Shown here: in pieces, positions 46,318 to 63,860 of the stretch
How the letters are laid out: the number at the start of each line of letters is the position of its first letter
How positions within the stretch are numbered: position 1 is the first letter of the stretch
NCBI RefSeq assembly: GCF_024679095.1
Contig: NC_066571.1
Location: 2,235,561-2,299,560 of the forward strand
Reading direction: 5' to 3'
DNA: 64,000 nt
Source: Eriocheir sinensis
Lineage: Eukaryota; Arthropoda; Malacostraca; Decapoda; Varunidae
Notes under the pieces: model-generated
What the model saw: only the letters and a program-made list of their open reading frames with translations
What the model was told of the DNA's origin: nothing
Databases searched by the model: none
Translations under genes and position numbers: made by a program

Positions 46318-46335
46318 GGGGGGGGGGGGGGGGGG
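46318..46335 (+). repeat. Poly(G) run, 18 bp
   Basis: A pure G-run just after the MITE; a G-quadruplex-prone tract. Confidence 0.9.
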
Positions 46336-46339
46336 TGTG

Positions 46340-47080
46340 GTTGGGTGGGGTGGAAAGGTAAAGTAAAAATGCATTGAAATGTTGATGAAAGAAAAAATGT
46401 AATCAAAACTAGATGAATGGAAACAAAATATAAAGTAAAAATAAACTGAATAGGTTTTTAATAACAAGTTCAATAAATAATAATAATGATAATAATGATA
46501 ATAAGAAAATATAATAATGCTGACAAGATGATAATACCTCGAGGGAAACGGCAAAGTAAATATCAGTGTATACAAGAATAAACAAAATTATCACAGAAAA
46601 ACCGGAAACACACACACACACACACACACATACACTTTCTTTTTTGCTTGTTTTTTCTTTTTTCTTCTTCTACTTCCGTTTTCTCTTCATTCTCCTTTTC
46701 TGCCTCCTCTCCTCCTCTTTCTTCTTTATCTTTTACCTAAACAAACAAAATCTTGCACGTCTTAACCTTTCTCTATTTTCTCCTTATTTTTTTCTATTTC
46801 CTCGCACTCGCACAAACACACAAAAAACAGACAAAAATACAATTAAACAAAACGAGGCGTCCACAGAGGTACGTTACTGTGATTGTGAAGGAAAACAAGA
46901 ACAAGACCAACGAGGGAAGAGTGAAAAAGAAACAACAACAACAACAAAACGTTTTTCTATCATGGCCGTATTTGGGCTGGGGAAAAAGGGCGGAAGATCG
47001 AAGGAAGGGAGGGAGAGGGAAGGTAAGGAAGGGAGGGAAGGAGGAAGGGAGGAGGAAGGATAATCGTATACAAATGTTCC
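46340..47080. other. No gene; simple repeats and a diverged duplicate
   Basis: (AAT)-type 46478-46515 and (CA) 46609-46630. The stretch 46889-47060 (ACCAACGAGGGAAGAGTG, TTTTTCTATCATGGCCGTA, then GGAAGGGAGGGA) resembles 48688-48800 (AACAACGAGGGAAGAGTG, TTTCTTTCTAACATGACCGTA, then GGAAGGAAGGGA). Confidence 0.5.
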
Positions 47081-47089
47081 GGTCACCAC

Positions 47090-47935
47090 CTGCCTAATAC
47101 CTCTTCCTTCCCCTCCCTTCCCCTCCCCTTCCCAGGCTGAGGAGGGAGGGGAGAGGGGAGAGGGAAGGGGAGGGTTATGAGAGAAAGAGGAAAAAGGAAC
47201 ACGAATGAAAGAGGGGAAAGGGAAAGAGGGAAAGGTTAAAAGAGGATGAAGAAATAATAAAGAGAGAAGTAAGAGATGAGAGAGAAAAGGGAAAGATAAG
47301 GAAGAGGAAAAAGGGGAAGAAGTAAGTAAGAGGGGAGAGAGAGGGGAAAGATCATGAGGAAGAGGAAAGAAAGGAAAAGGGAGAAAGAAGCAAGAGGGAG
47401 AAAGAGGAAAGATTATGAGGAAAAGGAAAGGAGAGAGGGGAGAAGGAAGTAAGAGGAGGGAAGGAAGGGGAAAAGGTTATGAGAGAATGATGAAAGAATG
47501 GAAAAGTAAGAGAGGGGAGATAAAGGGGAAGGATTAGGAGGAAGAATAATAGGGGAAGTACTAAGAGAGAAGAGGAAGAGGGGAAAAGGTACGGGAGGAA
47601 GGAGAATGACGGAAGAAGTAAGTAAGAGAGAGAGAGAAAGGGAAAGATTATGAGAGAAAGACAAAAGAAAGAGAGAAGGAAGAGGGAGAGAAAGAATGGA
47701 CAAGGAAGTAAGAGGGGAGAGAGAGAAAAAAGGTGGAAAGATTATGAGAAAAAGAAAAGAAGATGGAAGGACGGAAGAGGGAAGATGAAAGAAGGAAAGG
47801 TTATCAGAGAAAGAGGAAAAAGGGTAAGAAGGAAGCAAGAGGGAGAAGAAAAGGCGAATATAAGAGGAAGAGAAAAATGGGAAGGATGAGGTTAGATAGG
47901 AGAGAGGAGGGAGAGGGTATGAGAGGACGGCAAAG
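47090..47935. repeat. Purine-rich low-complexity region
   Basis: Degenerate GAGGAAGGGGAAAGATTATG-type repeats of roughly 60 bp. Frames here are artefacts. Confidence 0.8.
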
Positions 47936-48121
47936 TGCATGAGTAATATTCTTGAAGGTACTTATTGTCTGGCTGAAAATACTGCAATAAATATGAGGAG
48001 AGGCGAGAGGCGGTGAAGTTGGCAGCTGAGTAGTGTGGCTGAGGGGGTGCGACAGAGGCTGGTGTGGCTGGGTGCGGATGAATGGTATAGCTGGTTCTGG
48101 TGTGCCTGGCTGTGGCAGAGT

Positions 48122-48264
48122 GATTTTTTTTTTTTACAACAAAGGAGACAGCTCAAGGGCACACAAAAAAAGGAAACAATAATAAAAAAGCCCGCTACTC
48201 GCTCCTCCAAAAAAGAAAAAATCAAAAGAGGTGGCCGAAAGAGAGGTCAATTTCGGGAGGAGAG
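48122..48264 (-). mobile_element. SINE-like family D, longest minus-strand copy
   Basis: Poly(T), ACAACAAAGGAGACAGCTCA, AGGGCACAC, A-run, GCCCGCTACTCGCTCCTCC, GGTGGCCGAAAGAGAGGTCA and ATTTCGGGAGGAG. It matches the plus-strand copies at 16.4 and 62.6 kb end to end. Confidence 0.85.
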
Positions 48265-48367
48265 GTGTGGTTGAGTGTTGGTGTAGTAGGGTGGTGTTAT
48301 AGTGGAGTGACAGTGGAGTGGCTGAGTGGAGTGGCCGAAAGGCGTGGGTGCGTGGAGTGATAGGAGT

Positions 48368-48480
48368 GGCTGGCTGTGGAATGATCGCTTTTGCATCGCT
48401 GAGAGTGTGTGTATCTTTGTCGAGGGGCCGCGTTTTTGAGGGCGTGGAGTGGGTCAAGGAGGAGGAGGAGGAGGAAGTGG
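48368..48480. repeat. Dispersed repeat F, copy 1
   Basis: GGCTGTGGAATGATCGCTTT, TGCATCGCTGAGAGTGTG, CTTTGTCGAGGGGCCGCGTT and GTCAAGGAGGAGGAGG recur at 52312-52418 with a few changes, including the GGA repeat at the end. Confidence 0.85.
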
Positions 48481-48747
48481 AGGAGGAGGAAGATAAAAAG
48501 CAAAATGAGAGGATGATGATGAGGCAGTCAGAGCAACACAAGAGTCAAGACAGGTGGTTCAACATGACCTCAGCGAACACAAGGAGGGTGAAGTGTCTCC
48601 CAAAGAGCAGCTTCAGGAGTGTCAATTAAGGTATCGACGCGCTGCCCAACACAAGCACATCCACGCCACTTTGATTTTGGAGAGACACAAGAACAACGAG
48701 GGAAGAGTGTGATGAAGCGATTTCTTTCTAACATGACCGTAGTGGGG

Positions 48748-49800
48748 AGGGTAGAACGGGAGGAAGGAAGGGAGAGAGGAGGAAAAGAAGGAAGGAAGGG
48801 AGAGAGGAGGAAAAGAAGGAAGGAAGGAAGGGAGGAGGTAGGAGGATGGATTGATGTATACAGGGAGGAAGGAAACATGGAAACATGGAAACGCAGGCAA
48901 CAGAAAGCCTATTGGCTCATTACGAGGTTGCCCGCTTTGGTGATTTAATCTGCTCGACAGCCTGGGGCCTGGGGAGCAGATGAAAGCACCTCGACATTGA
49001 GGAGCAGATGAAAGCACCTCGATATTGAGGAGCAGATGAAAGCAACTCAATATTCAGTTTACTCCCGACGCAGGGAAGTGACGGTCGATTCTATATTTGA
49101 AGGAGTTGATAGTATTCGCATTTACTACTTCTGAAGGAAGATTGTTCCAGTGACGGATGACTCGGTTTGAAAAGAAACTCCTTCCGATGTCTGTGTTACA
49201 TCGACTAGACTGAATGGGTAAACCGTTATTTCTAGTTCTTAGGTTGGTTTGCAATTCAAAGAAATTGGAGTAATCGACGTTATTGATTTTTTTTTTTTTT
49301 TTATATACTTGAAGACTTGAATCATAGTCATAGAGGAGGAAAAGAAGGAAGGAAGGGAGGAGGGAGGAGAATGGATTGATGTATACAGGGAGGAAGGAAG
49401 GGAGAGAGGAGGAAAAGAAGGAAGGAAGGAAGGGAGGAGAGAGGAGAATGGATTGATGTATACAGGGAGGAAGGAAGGGAGAGAGGAGGAAAAGAAGGAA
49501 GGAAGGGAGGAGGGAGGAGAATGGATTGATGTATACAGGGAGGAAGGAAGGGAGAGAGGAGGAAAAGAAGGAAGGAAGGAAGGGAGGAGGGAGGAGAATG
49601 GATTGATGTATACAGGGAGGAAGGAAGGGAGAGAGGAGGAAAAGAAGGAAGGAAGGAAGGGAGGAGGGAGGAGAATGGATTGCTGTATACAGGGAGGAAG
49701 GAAGGGAGAGAGGAGGAAAAGAAGGAAGGAAGGAAGGGAGGAGGGAGGAGAATGGATTGATGTATACAGGGAGGAAGGAAGGGAGGAGAGAGCAGGATGG
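48748..49800. repeat. 74-78-bp purine-rich minisatellite, split by a LINE
   Basis: Unit AGGGAGAGAGGAGGAAAAGA, AGGAAGGAAGGAAGGGAGGA, GGGAGGAGAATGGATTGATG, TATACAGGGAGGAAGGAA. Six near-identical copies lie at 49335-49800 and about 1.5 copies at 48748-48870; a LINE 3' end sits between. Minus-strand frames are artefacts. Confidence 0.92.
48871..49333 (-). mobile_element. CR1/L2-like LINE 3' end, 5'-truncated
   Basis: The minus strand encodes the last 90 or so residues of an RT polyprotein, ending at the stop at 49054: LRTRNNGLPIQSSRC, SNRVIRHWNNLPSEVV and NSFKYRIDRHFPASG, the familiar F-S-x-R-V-x-x-x-W-N-x-L-P C-terminal motif of CR1/Jockey-type LINEs. The 3' UTR holds three direct repeats of about 27 bp (GAGCAGATGAAAGCACCTCG on the plus strand, 48974-49045). 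It ends in CATGTTTCCATGTTTCC, an 8-bp tail repeat as in CR1-type elements. The 5' end is truncated inside the RT frame. Confidence 0.85.
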
Positions 49801-54230
<4,430 letters not shown>

Positions 54231-54289
54231 AATAGATCAATGCCTGACACAGTTTATTAAAGTCAGTTTATTTAGCATTAGTTAGACCT

Positions 54290-54600
54290 TTTATTAGCAT
54301 CAGTTGGTAAGAGAACCGGGTAGGACACGAAGTAATGGGTTTAAACTGGATAAATTCAGATTCAACAGGGACATAGGCAAAAATTGGTTTACTAACAGGG
54401 TTGTGGATGAGTAGAATAGGCTTCGCAGTCATGTGGTGAGTGCCAATACAATTGTCACATTAAAAAATAGATTAGATAAATTCATGGACAGCGATATTAG
54501 GTGGGGTTAGATACACGGGAGCTTAGAGTCAAAGGAGGTGCCTTGTATAGGCCTACCGGCCTCTTGCAGACTCCAACGTTCTTATGTTCTTATGTTCTTA
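54290..54600 (+). mobile_element. CR1/L2-like LINE 3' end, second family
   Basis: Plus strand from about 54337: FKLDKFRFNRDIGKNWF, then TNRVVDE followed by a TAG in place of the expected tryptophan codon, NRL, and VVSANTIVTLKNRLDKFM to a stop near 54508. This is the same C-terminal RT-polyprotein region as at 49.1 kb but only distantly alike. A short 3' UTR ends in GTTCTTATGTTCTTATGTTC, an 8-bp ATGTTCTT tail. The start is truncated and frame-shifted near 54300. Confidence 0.85.
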
Positions 54601-56545
54601 ACTGTGCAGGTCATCGATATCTAGCTGAAGATGAAACTTCAGAGAGGACTCATGATTGTATGTTCTGAGTTCATTTGACTTAGGTGACTCAGGTAAGTAG
54701 TTGTCGGAAGTGGGCTTCACCGTGCGATGGTCTGCGGAACACCTGCAGGCCGACAACAGGTGCACGAGGAGAGGTGGTACGAGGGAGAGGCAACTATCAT
54801 GAACCGTTAAGCGACTAGGCACAACTTAAAGAGTAAAAAACTGTCATATATCAAGAGAAGCATGACAAAGTCTACCAACCAATACCTTTGTTTCCTTCAT
54901 CCTGCGGTGTGCGTCGCTAAAACTAAGAGTAAAAAAGTTTGTCGCCTTGACGGCCACGAGTCACGGCTACGATGCACGAGGAGCGAACTCTCTCGGTAAG
55001 CCAATGCAGAACAGTGTAACATGCTCACTAACACGTCCCGGACCATTAAAATATAATAATAATCGAGGAGATAAAAGTGTCATGACCCAAAAAGAGTAAA
55101 AGACAACCTGAATGCCGAACACAGTACCTGCAGCCGCGGGAACGAGTCATGGCCCCAAGGACAGTCTGACGAAGGACGTGGCGAGCTCTAGCAACAGCGG
55201 GGGACAGGCAGGACGGTGGTACACATGAATCTAGTTAGTGTAGGCCACACACACACACACGCACACAAACACCGAGCGTTCACTGTGAGCGGGAGACCAT
55301 GCTGCCTCGCACTGCCTCCACCACTCCCGAGCTCCCGGGCCGGTTGCCGCTTCTCCCTTCCTCACTCAACTCACACTCTTCTCCACCTCTCCGCCACGCC
55401 ACCTACTCCTCTACAGTTTCGGCCACCTCTCCGAGCTGCCTGTTGTACAGTGGGAGTGGTCACTGAAGGGCACGGGGTGAGGGGAGGGTATCGGGGGGGG
55501 TAAGATGTGCCAGGGTGCAGGGCTCAGCTCCGCCAGCAGGCATCGATCGCACGGGGCAGGCGCGGCGCCCCCTCGCTCACTGGGTTCGCCTTCTCTACTG
55601 CAATTACAAGTGTTTAAGTAGAGCACAAAGTGGTGTCTCTCGTGTTCGGATTCCAACTTGACTCGTGAAGATGACAACCTCAAAAAGAACAGAGCCTCAA
55701 CACACAACTCGGGCACATCACACATATATAAACATAACTAGTTTCCGAGCGATAAAGTCATGAAAGCATGTCAGAAAATAAGCCCATAAATATTCTTGGG
55801 GAATAAATAAATTTAAGTCAGGGATTTTGAGACATATGAATAAAATCCGGAGGGGCCGCAGAAAGCCATAAAGACGCTTGAAATAAGTAATAGCTTCTTC
55901 TGAGGCACGTCACCTGAGGCCTGACGTCTGTGCTGACCTTGAACTCTGACCTAGAAATCGATGGCAGGCCTCCGCCCCTCCCACACCGAGGCCGAGACTT
56001 TTCCTGCCTATTCTGAAGGTCGCCTCGGCCCCTGACGCCTCCTTCCCGCCCTTGCCCTGGCCGCGAGCTGTCAATTATTTCATCGGACTGATTTTAAGAT
56101 AAAAACCAGCCCCCGCCCCCCGTCTGGACGTTAACAATAATGGACGGCAATTGGCAATAAAAGATAACTGCTGCGTTTAGTCGACGTTGTAATCTGACTG
56201 TTACTTGTTTGCTTGGTTAGTGTTAGGTTTTGGTGTCCTTTGCTGCAGGTTTTCCTGGTTTGGTTTCCTATTTTAAGCACGCTATTACATCTCTTGCTCT
56301 CGCATGTGGCAGGTTTACTTCTCAAGTTCTGTCCTCATGAAACAAGTCTGCTTCATGAGGTAGTTCCGCGTATACACATGCCAGAACCGATTCTAAGTCA
56401 GTTCACATGGCAGCGAGTGGATAAACCTGTCCCTTGGTCATTCAGGCGATGAGACGAACCCTACAGCCACTGGACTCTTGAGGCAGTTAATCACCCGGTC
56501 CCGAGGCCTGCATCTCATTGTCCTCGGAGCGACCGGCCAGCCAGG
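54601..56545. other. No recognised gene
   Basis: Unique-looking. A short (CA)n lies at 55247-55262; GC-rich at 55270-55600 with no recognisable frame. Confidence 0.4.
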
Positions 56546-56546
56546 G

Positions 56547-56548
<2 letters not shown>

Positions 56549-56588
<40 letters not shown>
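56549..56588. repeat. (GT)n microsatellite
   Basis: About 19 GT repeats. Confidence 0.97.
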
Positions 56589-56591
<3 letters not shown>

Positions 56592-57078
56592 CAAATGGCA
56601 GAATGCGAGCCAATACAAAATATTGACATTCGACAACAAATATAAATACAATGCCTCTTCCAGAGTAGTGATGTGAATTCGATGGCAAACACAGCGCGGG
56701 GCGTGAACCTGAATACAAATTCCGTCATGTTTCCAGCCGCTCATGAATACATTCACGGAAAGCTGGCCCAGCGAATTTAAGGGAGTACTAAATACGATTG
56801 CTTTTTCCTGTTAATGTTAATGTTAATGAACTTATTTTTTGAGAGGACTGATGTCAATAAAAAAAGCCAAAATATTTATTAGAAGAAATATGTCGTGGCT
56901 GCAGACGTAGGTACACGCACCATGTTCAGGTGTGTTCGGACAAAGAAAACGTTTCCACAGCCCACGAGTCTCAATGCAATTGTAATCGAATTATATGAAA
57001 TTGTATTGGAAACAGAACTGGAAGGGAAAGAAAACATACCAAAATGTCCATTCAAACACTGCATTCAAATAGCAGCGT
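56589..57078. other. No recognised feature
   Basis: A 61-codon plus-strand frame before the next GT tract has no recognisable motif. Confidence 0.4.
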
Positions 57079-57079
57079 C

Positions 57080-57133
<54 letters not shown>
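57079..57133. repeat. (GT)n microsatellite
   Basis: About 27 GT repeats. Confidence 0.97.
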
Positions 57134-57136
<3 letters not shown>

Positions 57137-57630
57137 ATTTTAATCATCAGCCCCGACAAGTATTTAATATCGAAAACAAATCCAGCAAATAAGAGCAAAA
57201 AAATAAATAAAACGTTCACATTCTTGCACGCGCACAACGGATAACATGCCATTAAATTACATTAAGCAATTACTCCATAACTATGTGACTATTTACGAAC
57301 TATGCTGCTATTTTTCACAATAATTCGTGTTGTGTCACTTACTGACAAACACTAGGATAGGATGCATGGCTCATTACTCATGAGTCGCCGTAACTCTAGT
57401 ACGTAGTGTGATAGGTTTGTGAATGAGGACGTCTTGAACAGCGAGTCATTGAGAATCAAGACTCACTGTGCATTGACTCTTTCGATACATAAGCGACTTA
57501 ACACTATCCTCCTGGGTACGCATCACTAAAAGTCTGGTATAAGGGAACTGACTGTAAATACAATATTGTACGACAGCTATCCAAAATTTAGTTATCCATG
57601 GGAAATAAAATATAAAGAAAATTGTTTACT
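57134..57630. other. No recognised feature
   Basis: AT-rich unique-looking sequence. Confidence 0.4.
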
Positions 57631-57739
57631 ACAACTGTTACTACTACTACCTCTGCTGCTACTACTACTACTACTACTAACACTACTACTACTACAACTA
57701 CTACTTATGCTGTTGCTGTTGCTGCTGCTGCTGCTGCTG

Positions 57740-57771
<32 letters not shown>

Positions 57772-57790
57772 GCTATTACTACTACTACTA
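57631..57790. repeat. (ACT)n/(CTG)n triplet microsatellite
   Basis: ACT repeats at both ends with a TGCTGTTGCTG/(CTG)n block in the middle (57708-57741). Confidence 0.93.
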
Positions 57791-57939
57791 TATAATTATA
57801 ATAATAGTTATGGATTAATAACAATAAAAAATAAATAAAAAAAACACATCATCATTACATCGTATCAAACTAGAAGCAAAATCATCCCCCTGAAACGAAA
57901 ATTAAAATTAATTTAGCTTTCGCGATAAAGTATAAAAGA

Positions 57940-60900
57940 CAACACACGAACCATGAACACTGGCACAAAGGGGAAGGCAGCACACGGAACAAGAACAATA
58001 ATACGAGAAAGAAGAAACAAAAAGAACCAAGAACAATAACACAAAGGGGAAGGCAGCACACGGAACAAGAACAATAATACGAGAAAGAAGAAACAAAAAG
58101 AACCATGAACAATAACATTACGGAGAAGACAACACACGGAACAAGAACACTAACATACAGAAGACAACACACGGAACAAGAACACTAACATACAGAAGAC
58201 AACACACGAAACAAGAATAATAACATACAGAAGACAACACACGGAACAAGAACACTAACATACAGGAGACAACACACGAAACAAGAACACTAACATACAG
58301 AAGACAACACACGAAACAATAACACTAACATACAGAAGACAACACACAGAACAAGAACAATAACATACAGAAGACAACACACGAAACAAGAACACTAACA
58401 TACAGGAGACAACACACGAAACAAGAACACTAACATACAGAAGACAACACACGAAACAATAACACTAACATACAGAAGACAACACACAGAACAAGAACAA
58501 TAACATACAGAAGACAACACACGAAACAAGAATAATAACATACAGAAGACAACACACGGAACAAGAATAATAACATACAGAAGACAACACACGGAACAAG
58601 AATAATAACATACAGAAGACAACACACGGAACAAGAATAATAACATACAGAAGACAGCGCACGGAACAAGAATAATAACATACAGAAGACAACACACGAA
58701 ACAAGAACACTAACATACAGAAGACAACACACGGAACAAGAATAATAACATACAGAAGACAACACACGGAACAAGAATAATAACATACAGAAGACAGCGC
58801 ACGGAACAAGAACAATAACATACAGAAGACAGCGCACGGAACAAGAACAATAACATACAGAAGACAACACACGGAACAAGAATAATAACATACAGAAGAC
58901 AGCGCACGGAACAAGAACAATAACATACAGAAGACAGCGCACGGAACAAGAACAATAACATACAGAAGACAACACACGGAACAAGAATAATAACATACAG
59001 AAGACAGCGCACGGAACAAGAATAATAACATACAGAAGACAACACACGGAACAAGAACAATAACATAAAGAAGACAACACACGGAACAAGAACAATAACA
59101 TACAGAAGACAGCGCACGGAACAAGAATAGTAACATACAGAAGACAACACACGGAACAAGAATAATAACATGCAGAAGACAACACACGGAACAAGAACAC
59201 TAACATACAGAAGACAGCGCACGGAACAAAAACAATAACACAAAGGAGAAGACAATACACGGAACAAGAACAATAACACAAAGGAGAAGACAGCGCACGG
59301 AACAAAAACAATAACACAAAGGAGAAGACAACACACGGAACAAGAACAATAACACAAAGGAGAAGACAACACACGGAACAAGAACAATAACACAAAGGAG
59401 AAGACAACACACGGAACAAGAACAATAACACAAAGGAGAAGACAACACACGGAACAAGAACAATAACACAAAGGAGAAGACAACACACGGAACAAGAACA
59501 ATAACACAAAGGAGAAGACAGCGCACGGAACAAAAACAATAACACAAAGGAGAAGACAACACACGGAACAAGAACAATAACACAAAGGAGAAGACAACAC
59601 ACGGAACAAAAACAATAACACAAAGGAGAAGACAACACACGGAACAAGAACAATAACACAAAGGAGAAGACAACACACGGAACAAAAACAATAACACAAA
59701 GGAGAAGACAACACACGGAACAAGAACAATAACATTAAGGAGAAGACAACACACGGAACAAGAACAATAACACAATGGAGAAGACAACACACGGAACAAG
59801 AACAATAACATTAAGGAGAAGACAACACACGGAACAAGAACAATAACATAAAGGAGAAGACAACACACGGAACAAGAACAATAACACAAAGGAGAAGACA
59901 ACACACGGAACAAGAACAATAACATAAAGGAGAAGACAACACACGGAACAAAAACAATAACACAAAGGAGAAGACAACACACGGAACAAGAACAATAACA
60001 CAAAGAGAAGACAACACACGGAACAAGAACACTAACATACAGAAGACAACACACGGAACAAGAACAATAACATAAAGAAGACAACACACGGAACAAGAAC
60101 AATAACATAAAGAAGACAACACACGGAACAAGAACAATAACATTAAGGAGAAGACAACACACGGAACAAGAACAATAACATAAAGAAGAAGACAACACAC
60201 GGAACAAGAACAAGAACACAAAGAGAAGACAACACACGGAACAAGAACAATAACATAAAGGAGAAGACAACACACGGAACAAGAACAAGAACACAAAGAG
60301 AAGACAACACACGGAACAAGAACAATAACATAAAGGAGAAGACAGCACATGGAACAAAAGCAATAACACAAAGGAGAAGACAACACACGGAACAGAAACA
60401 ATAACACAAAGGAGAAGACAACACACGGAACAAGAACATAAAGGAGAAGACAACACACGGAACAAAAACAATAACACAAAGGAGAAGACAGCACACGGAA
60501 CAAGAACACTAACATACAGAAGACAGCACACGGAAAAAGAACAATAACACAAAGGAGAAGACAACACACGGAACAAGAACACTAACATACAGAAGACAGC
60601 ACACGGAAAAAGAACAATAACACAAAGGAGAAGACAACACACGGAACATGAACAATAACATAACGGCGAAGACAACACACGAAACAAGAATAATAACACA
60701 AAGGAGAAAACAACACACGGAACAAGAACAATAACACAAAGGAGAAAACAACACACGGAACAAGAACAATAACATTAAGGAGAAGACAACACACGAAACA
60801 AGAACAATAACACAAAGGAGAGGACAACACACGGAACAAGAACAATAACACAAAAGAGAGGACAACACACGGAAGAAGAACAATAACATTAAGGAGAAGA

Positions 60901-61450
60901 CAACACACGGAACAAGAACAATAACACAAAGGAGAGGACAACACACGGAACAAGAACAATAACACAAAGGAGAGGACAACACACGGAACAAGAACAATAA
61001 CATTAAGGAGAAGACAACACACGAAACAAGAACAATAACACAAAGGAGAAGAGAACACACGGAACAAGAACAATAACACAAAGGAGAAGAGAACACACGA
61101 AACAAGAACAATAACACAAAGGAGAAGAGAACACACGGAACAAGAACAATAACATAACGGAGAAGACAACACACGGAACAAGAACAATAACACAAAGGAG
61201 AAGACAACACACGAAACAAGAACAATAACATAAAGGAGAAGACAACACACGGAACAAGAACAATAACACAAAGGAGAAGACAACGCACGAAACAAGAGAA
61301 ATAACATAACGGAGAAGACAACACACGGAACAAGAACAATAACACAAAGGAGAAGACAACACACGGAACATGAACAATAACATAAAAGAAAAGACAGAAC
61401 ACTGAACATGAGCAAAGAACATTAAAAGAGATGACAGCACACAAAACATA
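57940..61450. repeat. 3.5-kb tandem array of 35- and 38-bp units
   Basis: Core GACAACACACGGAACAAGAA, CAATAACA is followed by TACAGAA (35-bp unit, mainly 58131-59215) or by CAAAGGAGAA / TAAAGGAGAA (38-bp unit, mainly 59216-61390), giving about 95 units. A longer unit with ATACGAGAAAGAAGAAACAA starts the array (57960-58110). CAACACACGG versus CAGCGCACGG variants recur in patches. At 60420 and 60520-60610 the unit types mix. C/L/V/F-rich minus-strand frames of up to 518 codons are artefacts. Confidence 0.96.
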
Positions 61451-61888
61451 AAAAAAAAAAAATATATATAATAAATAATGCAACACGCAAAACCCCAACA
61501 CTAACAGCAAGAGAACACGCGGGGCCATTATACAGTCGGCCTACATGAGGAGATTAGTTTTTTCCCCCTCGTAACTTCCACTCCCTTTGAAGGCCTCGGG
61601 GAAGACGGCAAAGTAAATATTGAACCACTTAACCGCCAGCAGGAAGCATTTAGAGTTGGCCTGCCGGAGGGGCGGAGTTTAATCGGGCCGAGTTGATTTA
61701 CTCTTTTTTTATGTATATTTGTTGTTAGCTATTGTATCTTCTATTTTTTTTTTCCCTTTTCTGCGTGAGTGTGCTGAAAGAGGAGATACTTTATTTACTT
61801 TCTTTTTCGGTGAGGGAGACAGGCCGACGTCTCAAGGGGAAAAATAAAAATCATCGCATAATGTCCGCAAGTTAATTAAGTTCTCAAA
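61451..61888. other. No recognised feature
   Basis: Unique-looking flank between the array and (AAT)n. Confidence 0.4.
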
Positions 61889-62060
<172 letters not shown>

Positions 62061-62365
62061 CAACAACAATAATGATAATAATAATAAACTCGGCAAAAAT
62101 TCCGCTAAAAAGTAAACACCTGTATAAAATGGCCGCCGGCAATAAAGTCGATGAAGAAATGCTCGCAGGAGTCCTAAAAAGCGCCCTTCAAAGAGCATTT
62201 TATATAAATTGCCGCATAACAATAAAAACGTCGGCAAGAAGTTCGAAAAAAAAAAGCTTGAAAAGAAGTAAACAATAAGCAAATCAAAACAAATCAAGGT
62301 CAGAAAGTCTAGAAAAAAAAACTTTGAACTTACATAAAGGTGGAAACAATGAAAAAATAAAAATA

Positions 62366-62745
<380 letters not shown>

Positions 62746-63714
62746 AACAGTTTCCAGTAAATTCAAGCTTATTTATCATCTCAATCAATAACTCTCACCA
62801 ACAACACGATCACTGTCAGTACCAATCCCCACAACAGAGTCACCATCGCCGCTGCTGCCATCTTTATTTCACCTCCCCGTCACCATCGCTATCATTATTT
62901 ACCCCCAGTGTTGCTACCATCATACTATTCTCATCGTCGTCAACACCATCATCATTAACATCCAATCCGTTTTCCTCTGCTGTCTGTCACTCTCGTCTTT
63001 TCTGCCGTCATCTATTGTACTTCCAGTTTACATCATCATCGTCACTATTATCTTCAGTCATTGCAAGTCAACAAAAGGATAATTGCCTTTCCCAACGTTT
63101 TCAGCCGCTCTTTGATGTTAGTGCGGCTGCTCCATCCTGCTTCGGAAAATAAACTAATTTCATCTCGCTGTCTGATTTTTGTGTCTGTCCTGACTTCGAC
63201 AAATCCTGAGATGTCACTCTGTTTCTCTGGTTGTCCATCTGTTACTGGTTCTACTCATGCTGAAATCGGTTCAAGACCATTACATGTTCTTAGCAGTCTT
63301 TAGAATATCTTTAATCTTTGTCTTTTATCTAATCCATAACGTTCGCTCTCTATCTCTCCATGTTATTCTTAGCATTTCTCTCTCAGCCACAGTCTTTCCA
63401 GCAGTATCCTCACAGCCTTCGCCATCTCAGTATCTACTTCCTGTTAAAATGAAAGTAATACAAATTCACAACTACCACGCCCCCGTCATTACTGCTATCA
63501 CTTTTTAAATCATTAGGTAAAATCGCCGGTGTTTAGTATATTACCATCACCATCAGTCTTCAGTTAGTGCCATACTCACAGTCACTAGCACTGATAATAT
63601 CTTCACAATCACACTGCTAACATGACATCATCACTTTAAGAACCCATATTACCTCCGACTTATAATACAATAACAACACCTTGGGCCGTATTACTAAACA
63701 TTTCAACACACACA
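62746..63714. other. No recognised gene
   Basis: CATC/CACCATC-rich unique-looking sequence. An 83-codon frame at 63257-63508 has no recognisable motif. Confidence 0.4.
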
Positions 63715-63860
63715 CACAAGAACACATATTTGACAAGGCTTTCGTAGAAGTTTTGGGCATTTCCAGGAGTAGTTTTATGGCCCTGGTGGTAGTGTGACCC
63801 TTCCTCTGTACCGTGAACTTAAAGAAACACTCATTAGAACTCAGTCGATCCTCTCTTTGA
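63715..63860 (-). repeat. Dispersed repeat family E, minus-strand copy
   Basis: CATATTTGACAAGGCTTTCG, TTTTGGGCATTTCCAGGAGT, AGTTTTATG, GTGACCCTTCCTCTGTACCG, TGAACTTAAAGAAACACTCA and TTAGAAC are the complement of the family E core at 30.5-30.95 kb in the same order. Confidence 0.8.

Noticed and set aside
58430..60756. Minus-strand frames of 240-518 codons with a C/L/V/F repeat
   Set aside because: Several frames are open at once over the 35/38-bp array; unit-length changes shift frames without any penalty.
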